From Chara braunii (Eukaryota; Streptophyta; Charophyceae; Charales; Characeae): DNA of 49,167 nucleotides. The notes below the pieces were generated by a model that was not told the DNA's origin, ran no database searches, and saw only the letters and a program-made list of their open reading frames with translations. Both the position numbers and the translations under genes were made by a program. Location of the stretch: contig BFEA01000046.1 in the NCBI GenBank assembly GCA_003427395.1, forward strand, positions 3,391,195 to 3,440,361. The letters run 5' to 3'. This document shows positions 1 to 9,902 of the stretch, in pieces (position 1 is the first letter of the stretch; every line of letters begins with the position of its first letter).

Positions 1-198
1 CTCCTACCTTACAGGTCTACAGTTCGAATCTCCCTACAGCCTACAACCTACGGCGACCTACTTACCACTGGCTATCGTGCAGGTCACGGGTTCAACTCCA
101 GGGAACTGTGCAGATACTGTACACAGGTAAGCTGAGGTCAAAGGATCGACCCCTGGGATCTGCACCGGCTACTGCCAAAGGTGAAAACTGTTTCAAAG
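1..198 (+). repeat. Tail of a short repeat with tRNA T-arm-like motifs (copy A)
   Basis: This segment aligns by eye with 1209-1407. Both copies carry three T-arm or B-box-like motifs about 65 bp apart (near 22, 88 and 143 here; near 1228, 1288 and 1350 there) and both end in a GTGAAAAC-GTTTCAAA sequence. At 198 it abuts sequence homologous to the T2 3' LTR, so it is probably an element inserted in, or replacing, the left part of that LTR. The left end lies outside the window. It may be a SINE-like or other non-autonomous element; no complete tRNA fold or A box was recognised. Confidence 0.5.
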
Positions 199-456
199 GG
201 AGATGGGGATCTGTGGATTGAACGAGAGAGAGAGGATACTTACCTGTTGCTGATGTCGATACTGTGTGCTGCTGAGCGTCTTCATGGGAGAAACAGTGCC
301 ATGTGGCACTCTGATGTGATCAGGCCCTGTCAGGCTCGTTATTGGACACTATTTGCTGACGTGGAGGCAAGGGGAAGCCCGGAGAAGGAGAGGGAATTGT
401 TGGGCTACTATCTCTGTGGTCATTGATGGATGCTTACTTTTCCACCCTCTAAACTG

Positions 457-1407
457 CAATCAGATTCGCATACTTCGTCACTTCACATGCATACAAACAG
501 ATGGTGAATCACTCTGGCGCATAGCGCCCAACTCACAGCTCGAAGATATGGAAATCAAGACACAGTTCAGATATGAGCTCGCTTCAACAGGCTATGGTGC
601 CTCAGCACCCACACATCGCAACTCTTGTCTCTGTGTACAACACCACTGTTCGCTTCACACTTCAACTCCGGATCACCCTGGATACCCCACGCACACACAC
701 TGTACACACACACATACACACCTAACACTAAGCTATGGCAGCTATGGCCGCCACTAACTCCTTCTAGCCCACTTCGACTTCAGGCTCCTCTGCAGACCAC
801 CTCGCACAAGTCACCGTGGCAGCGCTTCCGCATGGCTTCCGCAGGAATGAATGAATGGCTGNGCGCTGCCTCTTGATTTATACTTCTGTAACTCGTTGGT
901 CTGCCTCTTTCCACCGGGCCCACGGTGCACACAGTCCCCCTTGGTACTTGCTGACTGTGCAAAGTGAGACTGGGACTGGGTACTGCTGACTCAGCGAGGT
1001 TGGGCACACCACTTGCCCACTTGCCTCTGGCCCTCTGTGTAAGACGTGAGGGGAAACTCGAAAGGCCACTTCCGGACCTTCCGGAAGACCGTGGACTTGG
1101 CCTTTCAGTACTGTAGCAGCTACGACCTTGACCCTTCAGGACCGTAGCAGCTACGACCTTGACCTTTCAGAGGAGCTACAGCTACGACTTCCAGAACTCA
1201 CTAAGACTCCTATCCGACTGGTCTACAGATCGAATCCCCTACAACCTACAGACCTAAAACAGCCTACCAACTGTTTGCGAATACACAGGTTACAGGTTCA
1301 AATACTCAGGGGTCAGCTCGATACTGTACATGGGTGAGGTAAGGTCTGGGGATCAAACCCCGGCATCTGCATCTGCCTCTGCAAAGGTGAAAACCGTTTC
1401 AAAACTG
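457..1407. mobile_element. 951-bp non-coding insertion in the T2 5' LTR
   Basis: The homologous 3' LTR reads straight through ...CCCTCTAAACTG into TATTCC at about 42000, whereas here 951 bp intervene. The hexamer AAACTG occurs at 451-456 and again at 1402-1407, consistent with a 6-bp target duplication. The insert has a CA-rich tract near 695-720, a 31-bp tandem repeat near 1104, and a 3' end homologous to 1-198. No ORF in it looks like a protein. One ambiguous base lies at 862. It is probably a non-autonomous transposable element of unknown class. Confidence 0.6.
1104..1196. repeat. 31-bp tandem repeat, three copies
   Basis: The anchor TTCAG recurs at 1104, 1135 and 1166. Each unit then carries a version of GTAGCAGCTACGACCTTGAC; the third unit is the most diverged. 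It lies inside the insertion in the T2 5' LTR. Confidence 0.8.
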
Positions 1408-1555
1408 TCTATTCCCCCTCTCCTCTCTTCGTCCATTGGTTACGAGACATTGTATAAGAGATCACATTCACGATTATTGGAGACATTATTCAGCACTGAG
1501 TTATCTTGTACTTCGACACTTGACGAGTATCGTCCAGACTGGGTTCATTACAATT

Positions 1556-1576
1556 TGGTATCAGTACTATCAGAGC
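1556..1576 (+). other. T2 primer-binding site (initiator-Met tRNA type), with a small duplication
   Basis: The sequence is TGGTATCAG, then TAC, then TATCAGAGC. The usual plant retroelement site is TGGTATCAGAGC, so this copy looks like that site with TATCAG duplicated around a TAC. It lies 3 nt after the ...ATTACA LTR end, as expected. Confidence 0.65.
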
Positions 1577-1828
1577 TTACCTTCCTCATCGCGATCTGCT
1601 GTCCGGCGCCAGGTGGCGCCCAGCTAAGTTCGGGGAGGGGCCGTGCGCGTCCAAATCGCATTCTTTGACGCACACGATTATTATCACAGGTCTAGACATT
1701 GTATGCGCACGCGCGTACCATCTCCCTGAAGATGATGACGCGGACCAGCTGAAGAGAAGACGGCGACATTGCATATGCGGCGCATGGTTGTTGACGTGGT
1801 GATCAGATTCTGGCGCGTGCGCGCACGC
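1577..1828 (+). other. T2 leader, left part
   Basis: This is untranslated sequence between the T2 primer site and the T1 insertion point. It is rich in GC and alternating CG/CA steps (for example near 1700-1720 and 1811-1828) and contains a TTGACGTGG motif near 1790 like those in the right leader part. It has no ORF of interest. Its last four bases, ACGC (1825-1828), are the T1 target duplication. Confidence 0.55.
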
Positions 1829-2625
1829 TGTCGGGCGGCTCCAGCCCTACGCCGCCCTTTACTTCCCTTATAAGGGGGCGCGACGAGAACACTATTTGAT
1901 TGATTTTACCTCACAGAGGCTTGGGGACATGGGAAAATGCGGCGAAAGGATTGACGGCGCAAGTGGCCGGATCACGACACTCAGTCTGGTGGAGCTCGAG
2001 CATTAAAGGCCGGTACCCTTGTGAAGAGGGTGTGCACGTCAGCCACCGACGCACGTAAAGAGGCTATCACAGAAGAGGGTTCGTCGAGGGTTCAGCGCGA
2101 GAAGCGCGACCGCAAGGGGCAGAATCAAACTAAAGGTCGGCGGAAGAGCTGGGGGAAAAGAGGTGCGGGGCGCTTAACGCGAGGCCTTGGGCATCTCGAG
2201 CAGTGGCAGCCTCCGAGATTGCCGCGAACGATCGAGTTCCGGGAATGCCCTGCGTGGATGAATGGTGGGGGCCGACCGTATGGGGAGGCCTTGGCCCTAA
2301 GGGAAAGAGGCATTCAGCCCAAGGTTCCGGGACGGGCCCAACAGCTTAGGATTTCGAAGGGGCCTACGGGGTTTTATTAAGGGCCCGGTACCACCTATGG
2401 GCGGGGACCACCTAGGCTCGGATAGGCCCGGGGCAGGTTCGGGGAGAGCATCGGTACCAGGGCGCTGCAAAAGGCCCGGTTCCCGATAAAAAGGCCCTCC
2501 TCGCCGGAAACCTTTCAGGGGCCCCAATCAGGCTCGAAAGCAGATCCGGTACCTGGGCGCTGCAGCTTGTCGGCAGCCTCGGTGCACACAAGGGCCGAGG
2601 CACTTCGAGGGAGGGCCCGGCAAAG

Positions 2626-2633
2626 TATATAAG
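2626..2633 (+). promoter_or_regulatory. T1 5' LTR TATA box
   Basis: TATATAAG lies in a GC-rich setting and is conserved in the 3' LTR at 17316-17323. The flanking CAAAG and CGAACCGGGCCC are conserved too. It is the likely core promoter, with transcription probably starting near 2655-2665. Confidence 0.65.
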
Positions 2634-2779
2634 CCGAACCGGGCCCGGGATAGACACTTCTCGCATGCACTGGTGGAGGGCGCACGAGACGAACAGCGAG
2701 CTGGAACACGCACGCATGGGAGAACGGAAGAGCGGGAGCTCTCAGGAGCACGCGGAGGTGTGGTAAGAAGGGCGCGCAC

Positions 2780-3130
2780 ACACGCACACAGAACCGCACA
2801 CCGTTGGGATCGGGGGCGCGCTATTGCGCGCACACGTGCACAAAACCGCACCCCGTTGGGATTGGGAGCGCGCTATTGCGCGCACACACGCACAAAACTG
2901 CGCACCGTTGGGATCGGGAGCGCGCTATCGCGCGCGCACACGCGCACAGAACTGCGCACCTTTGGGATCGGGAGCGCGCTATCGCGCGCACACACACGCA
3001 CACAACTGCACACCGCTGGGATCGGGAGCGCGCTATTGCGCACACACACGCGCACACAACTGCGCTTCCGTCGGGATCAGGAGTATGCCATCGCTCGCAC
3101 TCGTGCGAGCACCGCCACGCACAGTCGGAT
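2780..3130. repeat. 52-55 bp GC-rich palindromic tandem repeats in the T1 5' LTR
   Basis: The core GTTGGGAT (with variants) recurs at 2803, 2855, 2907, 2961, 3015 and 3070, a period of 52-55 bp. Most units contain a near-palindrome of the type GCGCGCTATTGCGCGC followed by a CACACGCACA tract. They lie just downstream of the TATA box, so they would be in the 5' end of the transcript. Related but more degenerate CGCACGAGCGCG-type repeats continue to about 3560. Confidence 0.85.
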
Positions 3131-4214
3131 CGAGGGCACGCTATCACGCGCGCAAGTGCACACCCGCGCACCTGCCTGGACGAGCAGGGAACACTACGCG
3201 TGACAGTGTGCACACCGCGCACTTGCGGGAACTAGTTGGGGGCACCGCACGCGACAACGCACACACCCGCGCACTTGCGCACTTGCGGGGAGGAGTGAGG
3301 AATACCGCGTGTGACAGCGCGCACACCACGCACTTGCGGGAACGAGTTGGGGGCACGGGCGCGCGACAGCGTACAGCCCCGCGCACGCGCCCGAGCACGA
3401 GCGCACGAGCGCGCAACAACGCGCAGCCCCGCGAGAGCTCCAGAACACGCGCACGAGCGTGCAACACCGCACAGCCCAGCGCGAGCTCCTGAACACGCGC
3501 ACGAGCGCGCAGCATCGCACAAGCTCCACAACGCACCCACGAGCGCGCGTTAGTGCTCAACCTGCGCGCACGGTCAGAATAGCGAGCAGGCACTCGTGCA
3601 GCTCCTGTGCACAGTCGCGTGCAGTCGGAACAGCGAGCGGGCACGCGCGGAGCCACTGCGCACAGTCGCACGAGGTCGGAGTAGTGCGGGCTCAGCCAGG
3701 CACAATCGGGATACCGTGGACAGGGCTATCGGCTACAGTCGGGATACAGGGAGTCGGGCACTGTCAGAACACTGAGGAGCCGGGCGAGCGGGCACAATCA
3801 GAACGCTGGTAATCGGGTTCAGACGGGCATTGTCGGAACACGGGCAATAGAACTCAGTTGGGATGCAGGCGGTCAGGTGCAATCTGGGCGCAGTCGAACG
3901 GGTAAAGTCAGGAAGCCGGTGAGCCGGGGCATCGGGCACAAATCGGCACACCCAACGGAACGGACCTTCGGAACACGGCTGGAACAAGCTGCGAAGTGAT
4001 CCTCCGGGCGCTGTCAGAATACTGCGCAAGCACCTTTGGGTGCGGTCGGAACACAGGGCTAAGGGGCCGGGCACTGGACAAGAAGGTTCCTTTGGGGCGC
4101 GGCCAGATCACCGAACGAACCGGACTTTTAGGGCGCAGACAGATCGTCGAACAGATCGGGCTTTTGGGGGCGCGTCGGACACACCGCGAAGCGGCCTAAA
4201 GGGGCACATAGACG

Positions 4215-4590
4215 AGAGGACTTTCCGAAAGGGCACTTCCTGAATTGGGCCTTCTGAAGAGGCACATTCTGAACTGGGCTTTCCGAAGGGGCACTTCCTG
4301 AACTGGGCCTTCTGAAGAGGCACATTCTGAACCGGGCTTACCGAAGAGGCACATTCTGAACGGGGCACTCCGAAGAGGGACACTCTGAACCGGGCTTTCC
4401 GAAGAGGCACTTTCTGAACTGGGCCTACGGAAGAGGCACATTCTAAGCGGGGCACTTCAAAGAGGGACACTCTGAGCCGGGCAGTCCGTAGGGGCTTCTG
4501 AACCTGGTGACTCGAAGGCGGACATCGTGACCAGGACCTTGTGAAGAGGCGCGTTCTGAGCATTCTGTAACAGGCCTTCTGAGGGAACGC
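4215..4590. repeat. 28-bp tandem repeats in the T1 5' LTR
   Basis: About a dozen degenerate units of about 28 bp alternate GAGGCACATTCTGAAC-GGGC with a CCGAAGAGG or CCGAAGGGG linker. The same array is present in the 3' LTR at about 25483-25830. Minus-strand ORFs here are periodic shadows of the repeat. Confidence 0.85.
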
Positions 4591-5091
4591 ACTCCGAACA
4601 GACTCTTATGCGGAGCCGCGAGCTACGAGGAGGTATGGTCACAGTTGATCTTGAGCTTTGGCCCCAGTGGGCACGGGAGGCGACCTCTGACACCGAGAGC
4701 TCGAGCATGGTTTCTTGGGATCGACGGCCGCAGTACCGGCGACATCCGGTCGAGAGGAGGATTAGGCCCAGATTGTTGACTAGATCTATCGGCACTCAGA
4801 CCGATTTCCCGGACTCAGGGGTGGGCCATACGGCTGAGGCCGGAACCACCGTTATAAACCCTATCATATTGGACTGAATGGAGACAATCGTTTTATTCCT
4901 GCCCAGACGGTGACTTGTGTGTTGCTCGTCCGTTTGTCTCGATCTGTTACGGTCTATGTTTGCATGAATGAGGACTAACGTGATTTGTGCAGGTTACAGG
5001 AGCCCCGACCAACCCTCCCGTGGGTGACAGACGCGGCACGAGATTTAGGGTTCAGTTGGCGTGCCAGCAGACCCCTTTTACCGGTCGACAG

Positions 5092-5109
5092 TGGCGTCGT
5101 TGCCGGGGA
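5092..5109 (+). other. T1 primer-binding site (tRNA-Asp type)
   Basis: TGGCGTCGTTGCCGGGGA starts two bases after the CGACA end of the LTR. It matches the reverse complement of a plant tRNA-Asp 3' end at all but one base (T for C at the sixth position). Asp-type primer sites are known from plant Ty3/gypsy elements of the Athila group. Confidence 0.85.
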
Positions 5110-5943
5110 GGGCTGCCTCTCGGGGATTCGGTCCGCCTGTAACTGTAAAGGCGAGGACGTGGAGTGGGAGTTCCAATTCACTTGACACTCATACCGGACG
5201 TTATGTGGTACGTGCAGGTGCGGTGTGAGCGCGAGCGAGCGGACAAGGGACGGCCGACCTGTGATCGAAGTTTCCCGGTGAGATTTGGATTTCCGCAATT
5301 TCGTGATTTCATTGATCTTTGCGTTCTCATGACGTCATGCATTTCCTTCCTGTTGTATCCTTGTGATTGAGAGCGATGATTCTGATCTTTCCCTATCCTT
5401 TGGTCAGTCCACCCTGATTCGACTCTAAGAGAGAGAATCGTGAGCAGGGGAAGAACAGGAGGGATTGAAGGGGAGGGGAGAAGCGCCCCGGATTGCAAGG
5501 AGCTGGGCAGGGACTAGGCAGGCTAGATGATTCTGATGAATAGCTGGGGGGATTGATTCACTTCACGAGTCAGGAAGAGAGACCATGCCTGAGGTCGGCC
5601 GAGTAGAGGCATGGATAGGAATGTGAGGATGCACAAGTGAGACACCGCCCCTTCGTTCGCGTGTGACTTCGGTCCACCCTAGGGCACATGAGTTGGCCAG
5701 CTCGTGTCCAGGTCGCGACGTAGGAGGTAGGCCAGTGACGATGGTACATTGATCCAACCTCCTTCTTGACACGAGGGTAGGGGGAGATACGCCAAAGGGC
5801 GGTTCTTTCCTAGGCCTATTGACGTCTTGAAGGGATGCAGGGGTGATCAGTGGGGGCCTGTCGTAGGGGTCCGTGAGCTCAATAGTCCGAGAGTTTGCAC
5901 TAGGGGAGATACGTTGAGAGCGGCTGTTGCATGTTGATTAGGT
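5110..5943 (+). other. T1 leader, no gene seen
   Basis: This is 834 bp between the primer site and the first accessory ORF. I see no convincing ORF, repeat or RNA gene. Several GTGAG and GTAGG sequences could be splice donors but nothing fixes them. Confidence 0.5.
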
Positions 5944-6644
5944 ATGGTATATATTGAGTCAGAGAACCAAGTACATCGTGCAAAGGGGGACGGGCAGAAC
6001 GACGTGATCAGTTTACCCTTAGAAGGTTCGAGCAAATATAGACCGGTTAGAGAAAGAGGCTTGATAGTGCGAGAGGGAATTTTTCTCTGGGCAAGGATCG
6101 AGGCCGAGCCCAGGACATGCGTTAGAAGGGACAGGGAGAGTACGCCCCTTCGGGCAGTAGTGAACGTCAGGCTGTACTTGTCAAAGGAGGAGTGGAGATA
6201 TTTGATAGTAGACATCGCCAGGGGTTGTCACATTCTTCTGCGCCTATCGTCTCTAGGTCGCCGGATTGGGGCAAAGGTGTTTCAGGAATTTGTTGAGGGA
6301 AGCGGGGCAGACACTGAGTTGTTTATACGATTCGGTTTGCATATGACTGGGAGCTCCCTCGGACTACGTCTGTGAGAGTTGTGCCCGTGCCTAGATTCCT
6401 CACGAGGGTTATCTTTGGTGACAAGAGTAGGCACCAGAGGTTAGTAGGAGTGATCAGAAGGGCGACTCAGTTTAGGGCGACTGTTGCTGAGCTCGCGTGG
6501 CTGCTTACCTACTGCCTGGATAGAGGGGTACCGTCTCATAGAGAGCTGCAACGGGTTGTCTTTCGTATTAAAGAGGAATTGGGACACGCTGCTATCTTGG
6601 GAGAAGTAGATAGGGCAAGGATTCTGGACGGAAGAGCCGCATAG
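5944..6644 (+). pseudogene. T1 accessory ORF 1 (frameshifted), possible FPY/LTDG-family member
   Basis: The ORF starts at ATG 5944 and runs 143 codons to 6375. A second ORF in another frame (from a GTG at 6372 to 6644) looks like its continuation, because that frame is open from before 6324 and reads ...IRFAYDWELP... into VVPVPRFLT. I therefore read one gene of about 230 codons with an indel near 6320-6370. The segment VNVRLYLSK resembles the strand DVRIYLLV of accessory ORF 4 and DLRIFLKK of the T4 protein, and VPVPRFLT resembles their PPVPY...LTDG block. Membership in that family is an inference. The function is unknown. The protein is rich in Arg and Glu, with no signal peptide. Confidence 0.5.
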
Positions 6645-6651
6645 GGGCTAG

Positions 6652-7782
6652 ATGCCTCTGTTCGAGGAGGAGTATTTCGTTGAACTTTGCCAATTCGAAT
6701 ATAGGGAACCCGAGTTCATCGGAGAAGATTGGGTAGAATTCACCCTGCCTGGGCAGGCGGTCAGGTGAGGCTGCCAGGAGAGAGTGGATAAAGATTGGAG
6801 GTCTGTCTTACTGAGGCCGGGGGTTTGGATGTTAGTTGCTCCCTTGGTAGGGTACGAACAAGATACAAGGGGAAGATTAATAGAAGGCTCACTAGAATTG
6901 AAAGTGAGAGATTTTCTTTACTACGAATCCTCTGTCCTAGCAGACGTAGTATTCCGAGCTGTGGAGCAAAGCCGGTGGGACCCAGACTTGGGGGTGGTGC
7001 CGAGCCTTGGCTCTTATACTTGGCCGGACGAGGTAACGGCACGGCATATACTACAGGAGGAAGTCGACAGACTCCGCGAGAAGGAGCGTTGTTACGATAG
7101 GGAATTTAGGTCTATAGTGATTTCGCTCCGTCTTGCTAGAGAGGGGTTCCTGCCACAACCAGAAGAGGCTCTCCGGCTACCGGTTCCGGTTTTTGTTTTG
7201 CAAAGATACCTAGGAGGGATTGACCGCCTGATTTGGGTTCATTGGGCCTTCCTCGAGATTCAGGGCCTCTTGAGAAACAGTGACGAGGATCACGCTTATT
7301 ACGCTCTGTGGAAGGAGGGACCCAGGTTCGGTGAGGCGGCCTTGGAATTAGTGGAATTGATTACGGCGGCTTCACCCAGGAGTCTGAGGGAGGCGCCAAG
7401 GCACGGCCAGCCGACCGAGTTTTGGACCACTTTGGATACAGCCCTGAGAGAGTAGCCAAGCCATCTGGCAGGAGCAGCTGAATTATACAGAACCAGAGAT
7501 TACGATTCGTCAGTTCGAGAGAGGTCACTCATTGAGTTCTTCAAGCTCCAATCGTATTATAGGGCCACGGAAGTCGTCAACGACGAGGACAAGGAGTACG
7601 AAGAGGAAGAGTGGGACCAAACTGAGTGGGAATGGTTGAGGGACGACCGTGAAGAATGGGAGGATGTGAGAGACTTTCCGGAGGAAAGGTTGGGGTATTT
7701 CAGGGATGCGAGTGAGATAGAGGGCTATGTTGAGGGACGTTGGCCAAGACTAGGAGTCCGAATGGGCCCTATACATGATTGA
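6652..7782 (+). pseudogene. T1 accessory ORF 2, about 377 codons with two in-frame stops
   Basis: ATG 6652 opens frame 1, which continues to TGA 7780-7782 apart from a TGA at 6766-6768 and a TAG at 7453-7455. Both stops could come from TGG by one transition. The N-terminal half has alternating hydrophobic segments (for example near 6830-6960) and a helix-forming EEVDRLREKE stretch near 7050. The C-terminal 70 codons are strongly acidic, with repeated Glu, Asp and Trp (around 7590-7670). I do not recognise the family. It sits 7 bp after accessory ORF 1 and upstream of the FPY-family ORFs, so it probably belongs to the same accessory block. Confidence 0.55.
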
Positions 7783-7816
7783 GCTCCTGACAGGCAGGAT
7801 CAGCTAGAAGGGAGGA

Positions 7817-8197
7817 GTGAACTGGGGGTTGCCGTCATCTAGCGACTCGACCATAGAAGCTCTGCTACAAGATTGGACCCCCTTAGGCGGACCCTTTCCA
7901 TACGTGGTAGAATACTATACTGCAATAGTGAACGTGGAATTGAAGGAAAAAGTCTATGTACTTGTGGTCAAGTTTGTCGAAACAGGGGAATATGATATAG
8001 GGCTCTACAATCGGAGAGGAAGGAGGTTGTCGGGCGCTCTTTCGGGTTGTCGGAACTGGGCTGAAACAATAGCTTATGCTTACAAGAGGAAACTGGAGAA
8101 AGAAGGAAAAAGAGTTAACCTATGTGTGAAGCCTAGAGGGTATGATGGCATGCCTAGCCCTCCGGTACCTGATAACTATCTTGACGGGAGCAACTAG
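7817..8197 (+). CDS. T1 accessory ORF 3, FPY/LTDG-family protein
   Basis: This 126-codon frame begins at a GTG, so the true start is uncertain; an original ATG may have mutated. FPY lies at residues 27-29. A beta-rich stretch YVLVVKF...EYDIGLYNRR follows, then a helix around CRNWAETIAYAYKRKLEKEGK, a strand VNLCVKP, and finally SPPVPDNYLDGS at the C-terminus. The same blocks in the same order occur in accessory ORF 4 and in the minus-strand T4 ORF at 18735-19373. I know no family with this plan. Loss of the T1 gag and pol frames suggests the element is dead, but this frame has no internal stop. Confidence 0.6.
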   Translation: MNWGLPSSSDSTIEALLQDWTPLGGPFPYVVEYYTAIVNVELKEKVYVLVVKFVETGEYDIGLYNRRGRRLSGALSGCRNWAETIAYAYKRKLEKEGKRVNLCVKPRGYDGMPSPPVPDNYLDGSN

Positions 8198-8248
8198 GAG
8201 CCCTTGATAAGCATGGCACTTAGAGCGAGATGTTGGGGGAGGTAAATG

Positions 8249-8747
8249 ATGAGTGAAAAGAGAAGGATCTCGAGCGAGGAGTTGGAAGCGAGGAGGGAAA
8301 AGTTCCTTTCAGGGAACAGGCCAACAAGGGAGAGGATAGATGCTGTGTACGACACTTAGTCGCTTAGGGAGGAGAGAGCCGATTCCTTACGAAGTTCAGA
8401 CGTACGATACAGTAGATAGCGGTTGGGAACAAATACGCCTTTATGTGATGAGTGTCAATTTCCTCGGGGCTAAGGTGTACGATGTACGGATCTACTTGCT
8501 AGTAGAAAGGGAAGTCGACCTCGTTTACGGCCGGTGTTGGGAGAGAGTCAGAGAAGTGGTGGAAGATGAGAGGAATAGGTTACTCTCGATAGGCAAGGTC
8601 GTCGTCTGGAGCACGAAGATAACAACCTTTGAGCGATTGCCAAAACCCCCGGTTCCTTACGAAGCATTGACAGACGGGAAAAGGGAGGTAATGGTGGAGT
8701 TTGCACTACGCCTCTGGGGCCCCGATGGCCAAAGGAAGAGGTTGTAG
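8249..8747 (+). pseudogene. T1 accessory ORF 4, FPY/LTDG-family protein, decayed N-terminus
   Basis: An ATG at 8249 (MSEKRRISSEELEARREK...) opens a frame that meets a TAG near 8354 and then needs a shift into the frame open from 8340 to 8747. The latter carries IPYEVQTYD (equivalent to FPY), the strand VYDVRIYLLV, a helix with CWERVREVVEDERNRLLSIGK, the strand VVVWSTK, and LPKPPVPYEALTDGK. This is the best match to the T4 protein (SDLRIFLKK...GKTKLVYSF...PKPHVPYYLTDGS). The role is unknown. The C-terminal ~20 residues are basic. Confidence 0.6.
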
Positions 8748-9092
8748 ATCGGGAAGTGGGGACAATGTGCGAGAAGGACTGAGGCGAGACTTTGATAGAA
8801 GGACGCCGGACGATCTACTCCAGCTTCTGAGACCATGGACTCGTTAAGATCTATGTGCTATGGGAACTTCGATTTGTAGGAGGATAAGATGCCCAAGGAC
8901 TGGGAGGATTGAGATCAGGAGAGGAGCCGCCTGGCTGGAAGAGCGAGAGGGCAAGCTGTATCTTGACACGGGCCTGTTCGGAGTAGAGGGTGAAAATGAG
9001 ATAAGAATCAGGCAGTGAAGAATTAGGACAGTGCAGATGAGAAGAACCAATGGGTGTGAGCACTCCTAAGACTGAGGGTAGAACTGAGAGCG
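8748..9092 (+). other. Accessory-block gap, no ORF supported
   Basis: Purine-rich sequence with short broken frames (for example from ATG 8889, reading MPKDWED then TGA). It may be a decayed further accessory ORF; I could not align it to the others. Confidence 0.4.
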
Positions 9093-9368
9093 ATGCTGGG
9101 AACAGTGACTGAAGAAGAGGAAGTGAATAGGGTATCCTTCGCTGGAAGGGTGACATCGGTCATTCGAATTAGGTCAGCTAGGCCGCTAGATGAACGGGGT
9201 TGTCGACGTCTGGCCGAGGAAGCGATTGAGCGAGAGCGATCTAGGCTCCTTACACTAGTAGAAGCAGAGAGGAGGATAACTTATAATGTAATGGTTTGGT
9301 CGCAGGGATGGCTGAAGTACGAGGTGGAAAAGGAAGAGACAGTCCAAGAGGCACGATCCCGCGCGTGA
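9093..9368 (+). CDS. T1 accessory ORF 5, possible diverged family member
   Basis: This 91-codon ORF starts at an ATG. It has a strand VTSVIRIRSAR, a long charged helix (CRRLAEEAIERERSRLL...) and a strand ITYNVMVWSQ. That order and the helix text (E-x-ERxRLL) resemble accessory ORF 4 (EDERNRLLSIGKVVVW), but the FPY and LTDG blocks are absent. It is either a truncated paralogue or a coincidental resemblance. The function is unknown. Confidence 0.4.
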   Translation: MLGTVTEEEEVNRVSFAGRVTSVIRIRSARPLDERGCRRLAEEAIERERSRLLTLVEAERRITYNVMVWSQGWLKYEVEKEETVQEARSRA

Positions 9369-9442
9369 GAGGGAGCGACGAAAAGGTTAACTCGCTCATC
9401 GAGATTTACTTAGATCCAATAAACGATATAATAGTGAAGTGA

Positions 9443-9631
9443 GTGGATAACTACAAGGAATGGAGTGGTTCTACAAACGAACAGGAACTCCTCGCGCTTG
9501 AAGAGAGGGTGGAGGAGTTAGCCCGGGTCTACAAAGAAGAGAGGGAAAAAATAATAAACTGGAGAGAAGAGTTTCTGGCGAGAAGAATAAGAGAGATCCG
9601 TAGGGGAACCGAAGAAAGGAGGGATGGCTAG
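9443..9631 (+). CDS. T1 small coiled-coil ORF
   Basis: A 62-codon frame beginning at GTG, so the start is unsupported. It is almost entirely charged helix, with heptad-like spacing around ELLALEERVEELARVYKEE. It overlaps the next ORF by 8 bp, in a different frame. It may be a fragment of a longer broken gene. Confidence 0.35.
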   Translation: MDNYKEWSGSTNEQELLALEERVEELARVYKEEREKIINWREEFLARRIREIRRGTEERRDG

Positions 9632-9896
9632 TACCAGAAGTGTGGCCGGGAAGTATCAGCTTGTAGGAGGAGCAAAGATCGAAGGGTCCTTGGTCCGTGG
9701 TAGAGTGGAAGTGATACATAACGAAAAGTTGAGCCTGGAGGAGGAAGCGGAGTCGACTAGAAGAGCGATTAAGGAAGTTAGGATATGTGCTATCTGGAAA
9801 GCGGCTGACGAGCGTAGATTGGCCAAGATTGAGATCTGCACGACGCCATTTGAAGGAGAAGAGTTTTACAGGGAGTGGAGAGAGACCATAGCATAA
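9624..9896 (+). CDS. T1 accessory ORF 6
   Basis: This 90-codon ORF starts at ATG (MASTRSVAGKYQ). It shows a strand (GRVEVIHNEKLS), a helix (EEEAESTRRAIKEVRICAIW) and a second strand (LAKIEICTTPF), so its outline is again strand-helix-strand, but I see no sequence match to the FPY family. The neighbours are the coiled-coil ORF (8-bp overlap) and accessory ORF 7 (6 bp away). The function is unknown. Confidence 0.45.
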   Translation: MASTRSVAGKYQLVGGAKIEGSLVRGRVEVIHNEKLSLEEEAESTRRAIKEVRICAIWKAADERRLAKIEICTTPFEGEEFYREWRETIA

Positions 9897-9902
9897 CCAA
9901 AG

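Larger units (their letters stand above)
199..1552 (+). mobile_element. T2 5' LTR remnant, interrupted
   Basis: Positions 199-456 and 1408-1545 align closely with one continuous stretch in the 3' part of the window (about 41746-42146). The match includes the WIERERED-encoding segment, the block starting TATTCCCCCTCTCC and the ...GACTGGGTT terminus. The LTR ends in ...TTCATTACA at 1552, just before a primer-site-like sequence. Positions 457-1407 are a later insertion. The true LTR start is not visible, because copy A of a short repeat replaces it. I read this as the 5' LTR of the outermost element, T2, whose body resumes beyond the T1 insertion. Confidence 0.75.
1829..5090 (+). mobile_element. 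T1 5' LTR (3262 bp)
   Basis: The LTR is bounded by TGTCGGG at 1829 and GGTCGACA at 5090 and is followed one base later by the primer site. Its first part matches 16520-18232 and its last part matches 25057-26300. By eye the first 150 bp of the two LTRs differ at about 7 positions. It contains an early TATAAG (about 1869), a TATATAAG promoter (2626), a block of 52-55 bp repeats and a block of 28-bp repeats. ORFs running through the GC-rich repeats are low-complexity shadows. The 3' LTR lacks about 250 bp present here near 3150-3390, so one LTR expanded or the other contracted. Confidence 0.9.

Noticed and set aside
2780-3130. Regular repeats with spacing that might suggest a CRISPR array
   Set aside because: Units are contiguous and degenerate, with no unique spacers, and the setting is a eukaryotic LTR.
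2673-3671. Several overlapping ORFs of 100-220 codons on both strands
   Set aside because: They run through the GC-rich tandem repeats of the T1 LTR, in all frames at once, with periodic His/Arg/Thr text. They are compositional shadows.
4108-4563. Minus-strand ORF with repeated SSECASSEGPIQEVP-like text
   Set aside because: It simply reads the 28-bp array; the same occurs at 25393-26063.
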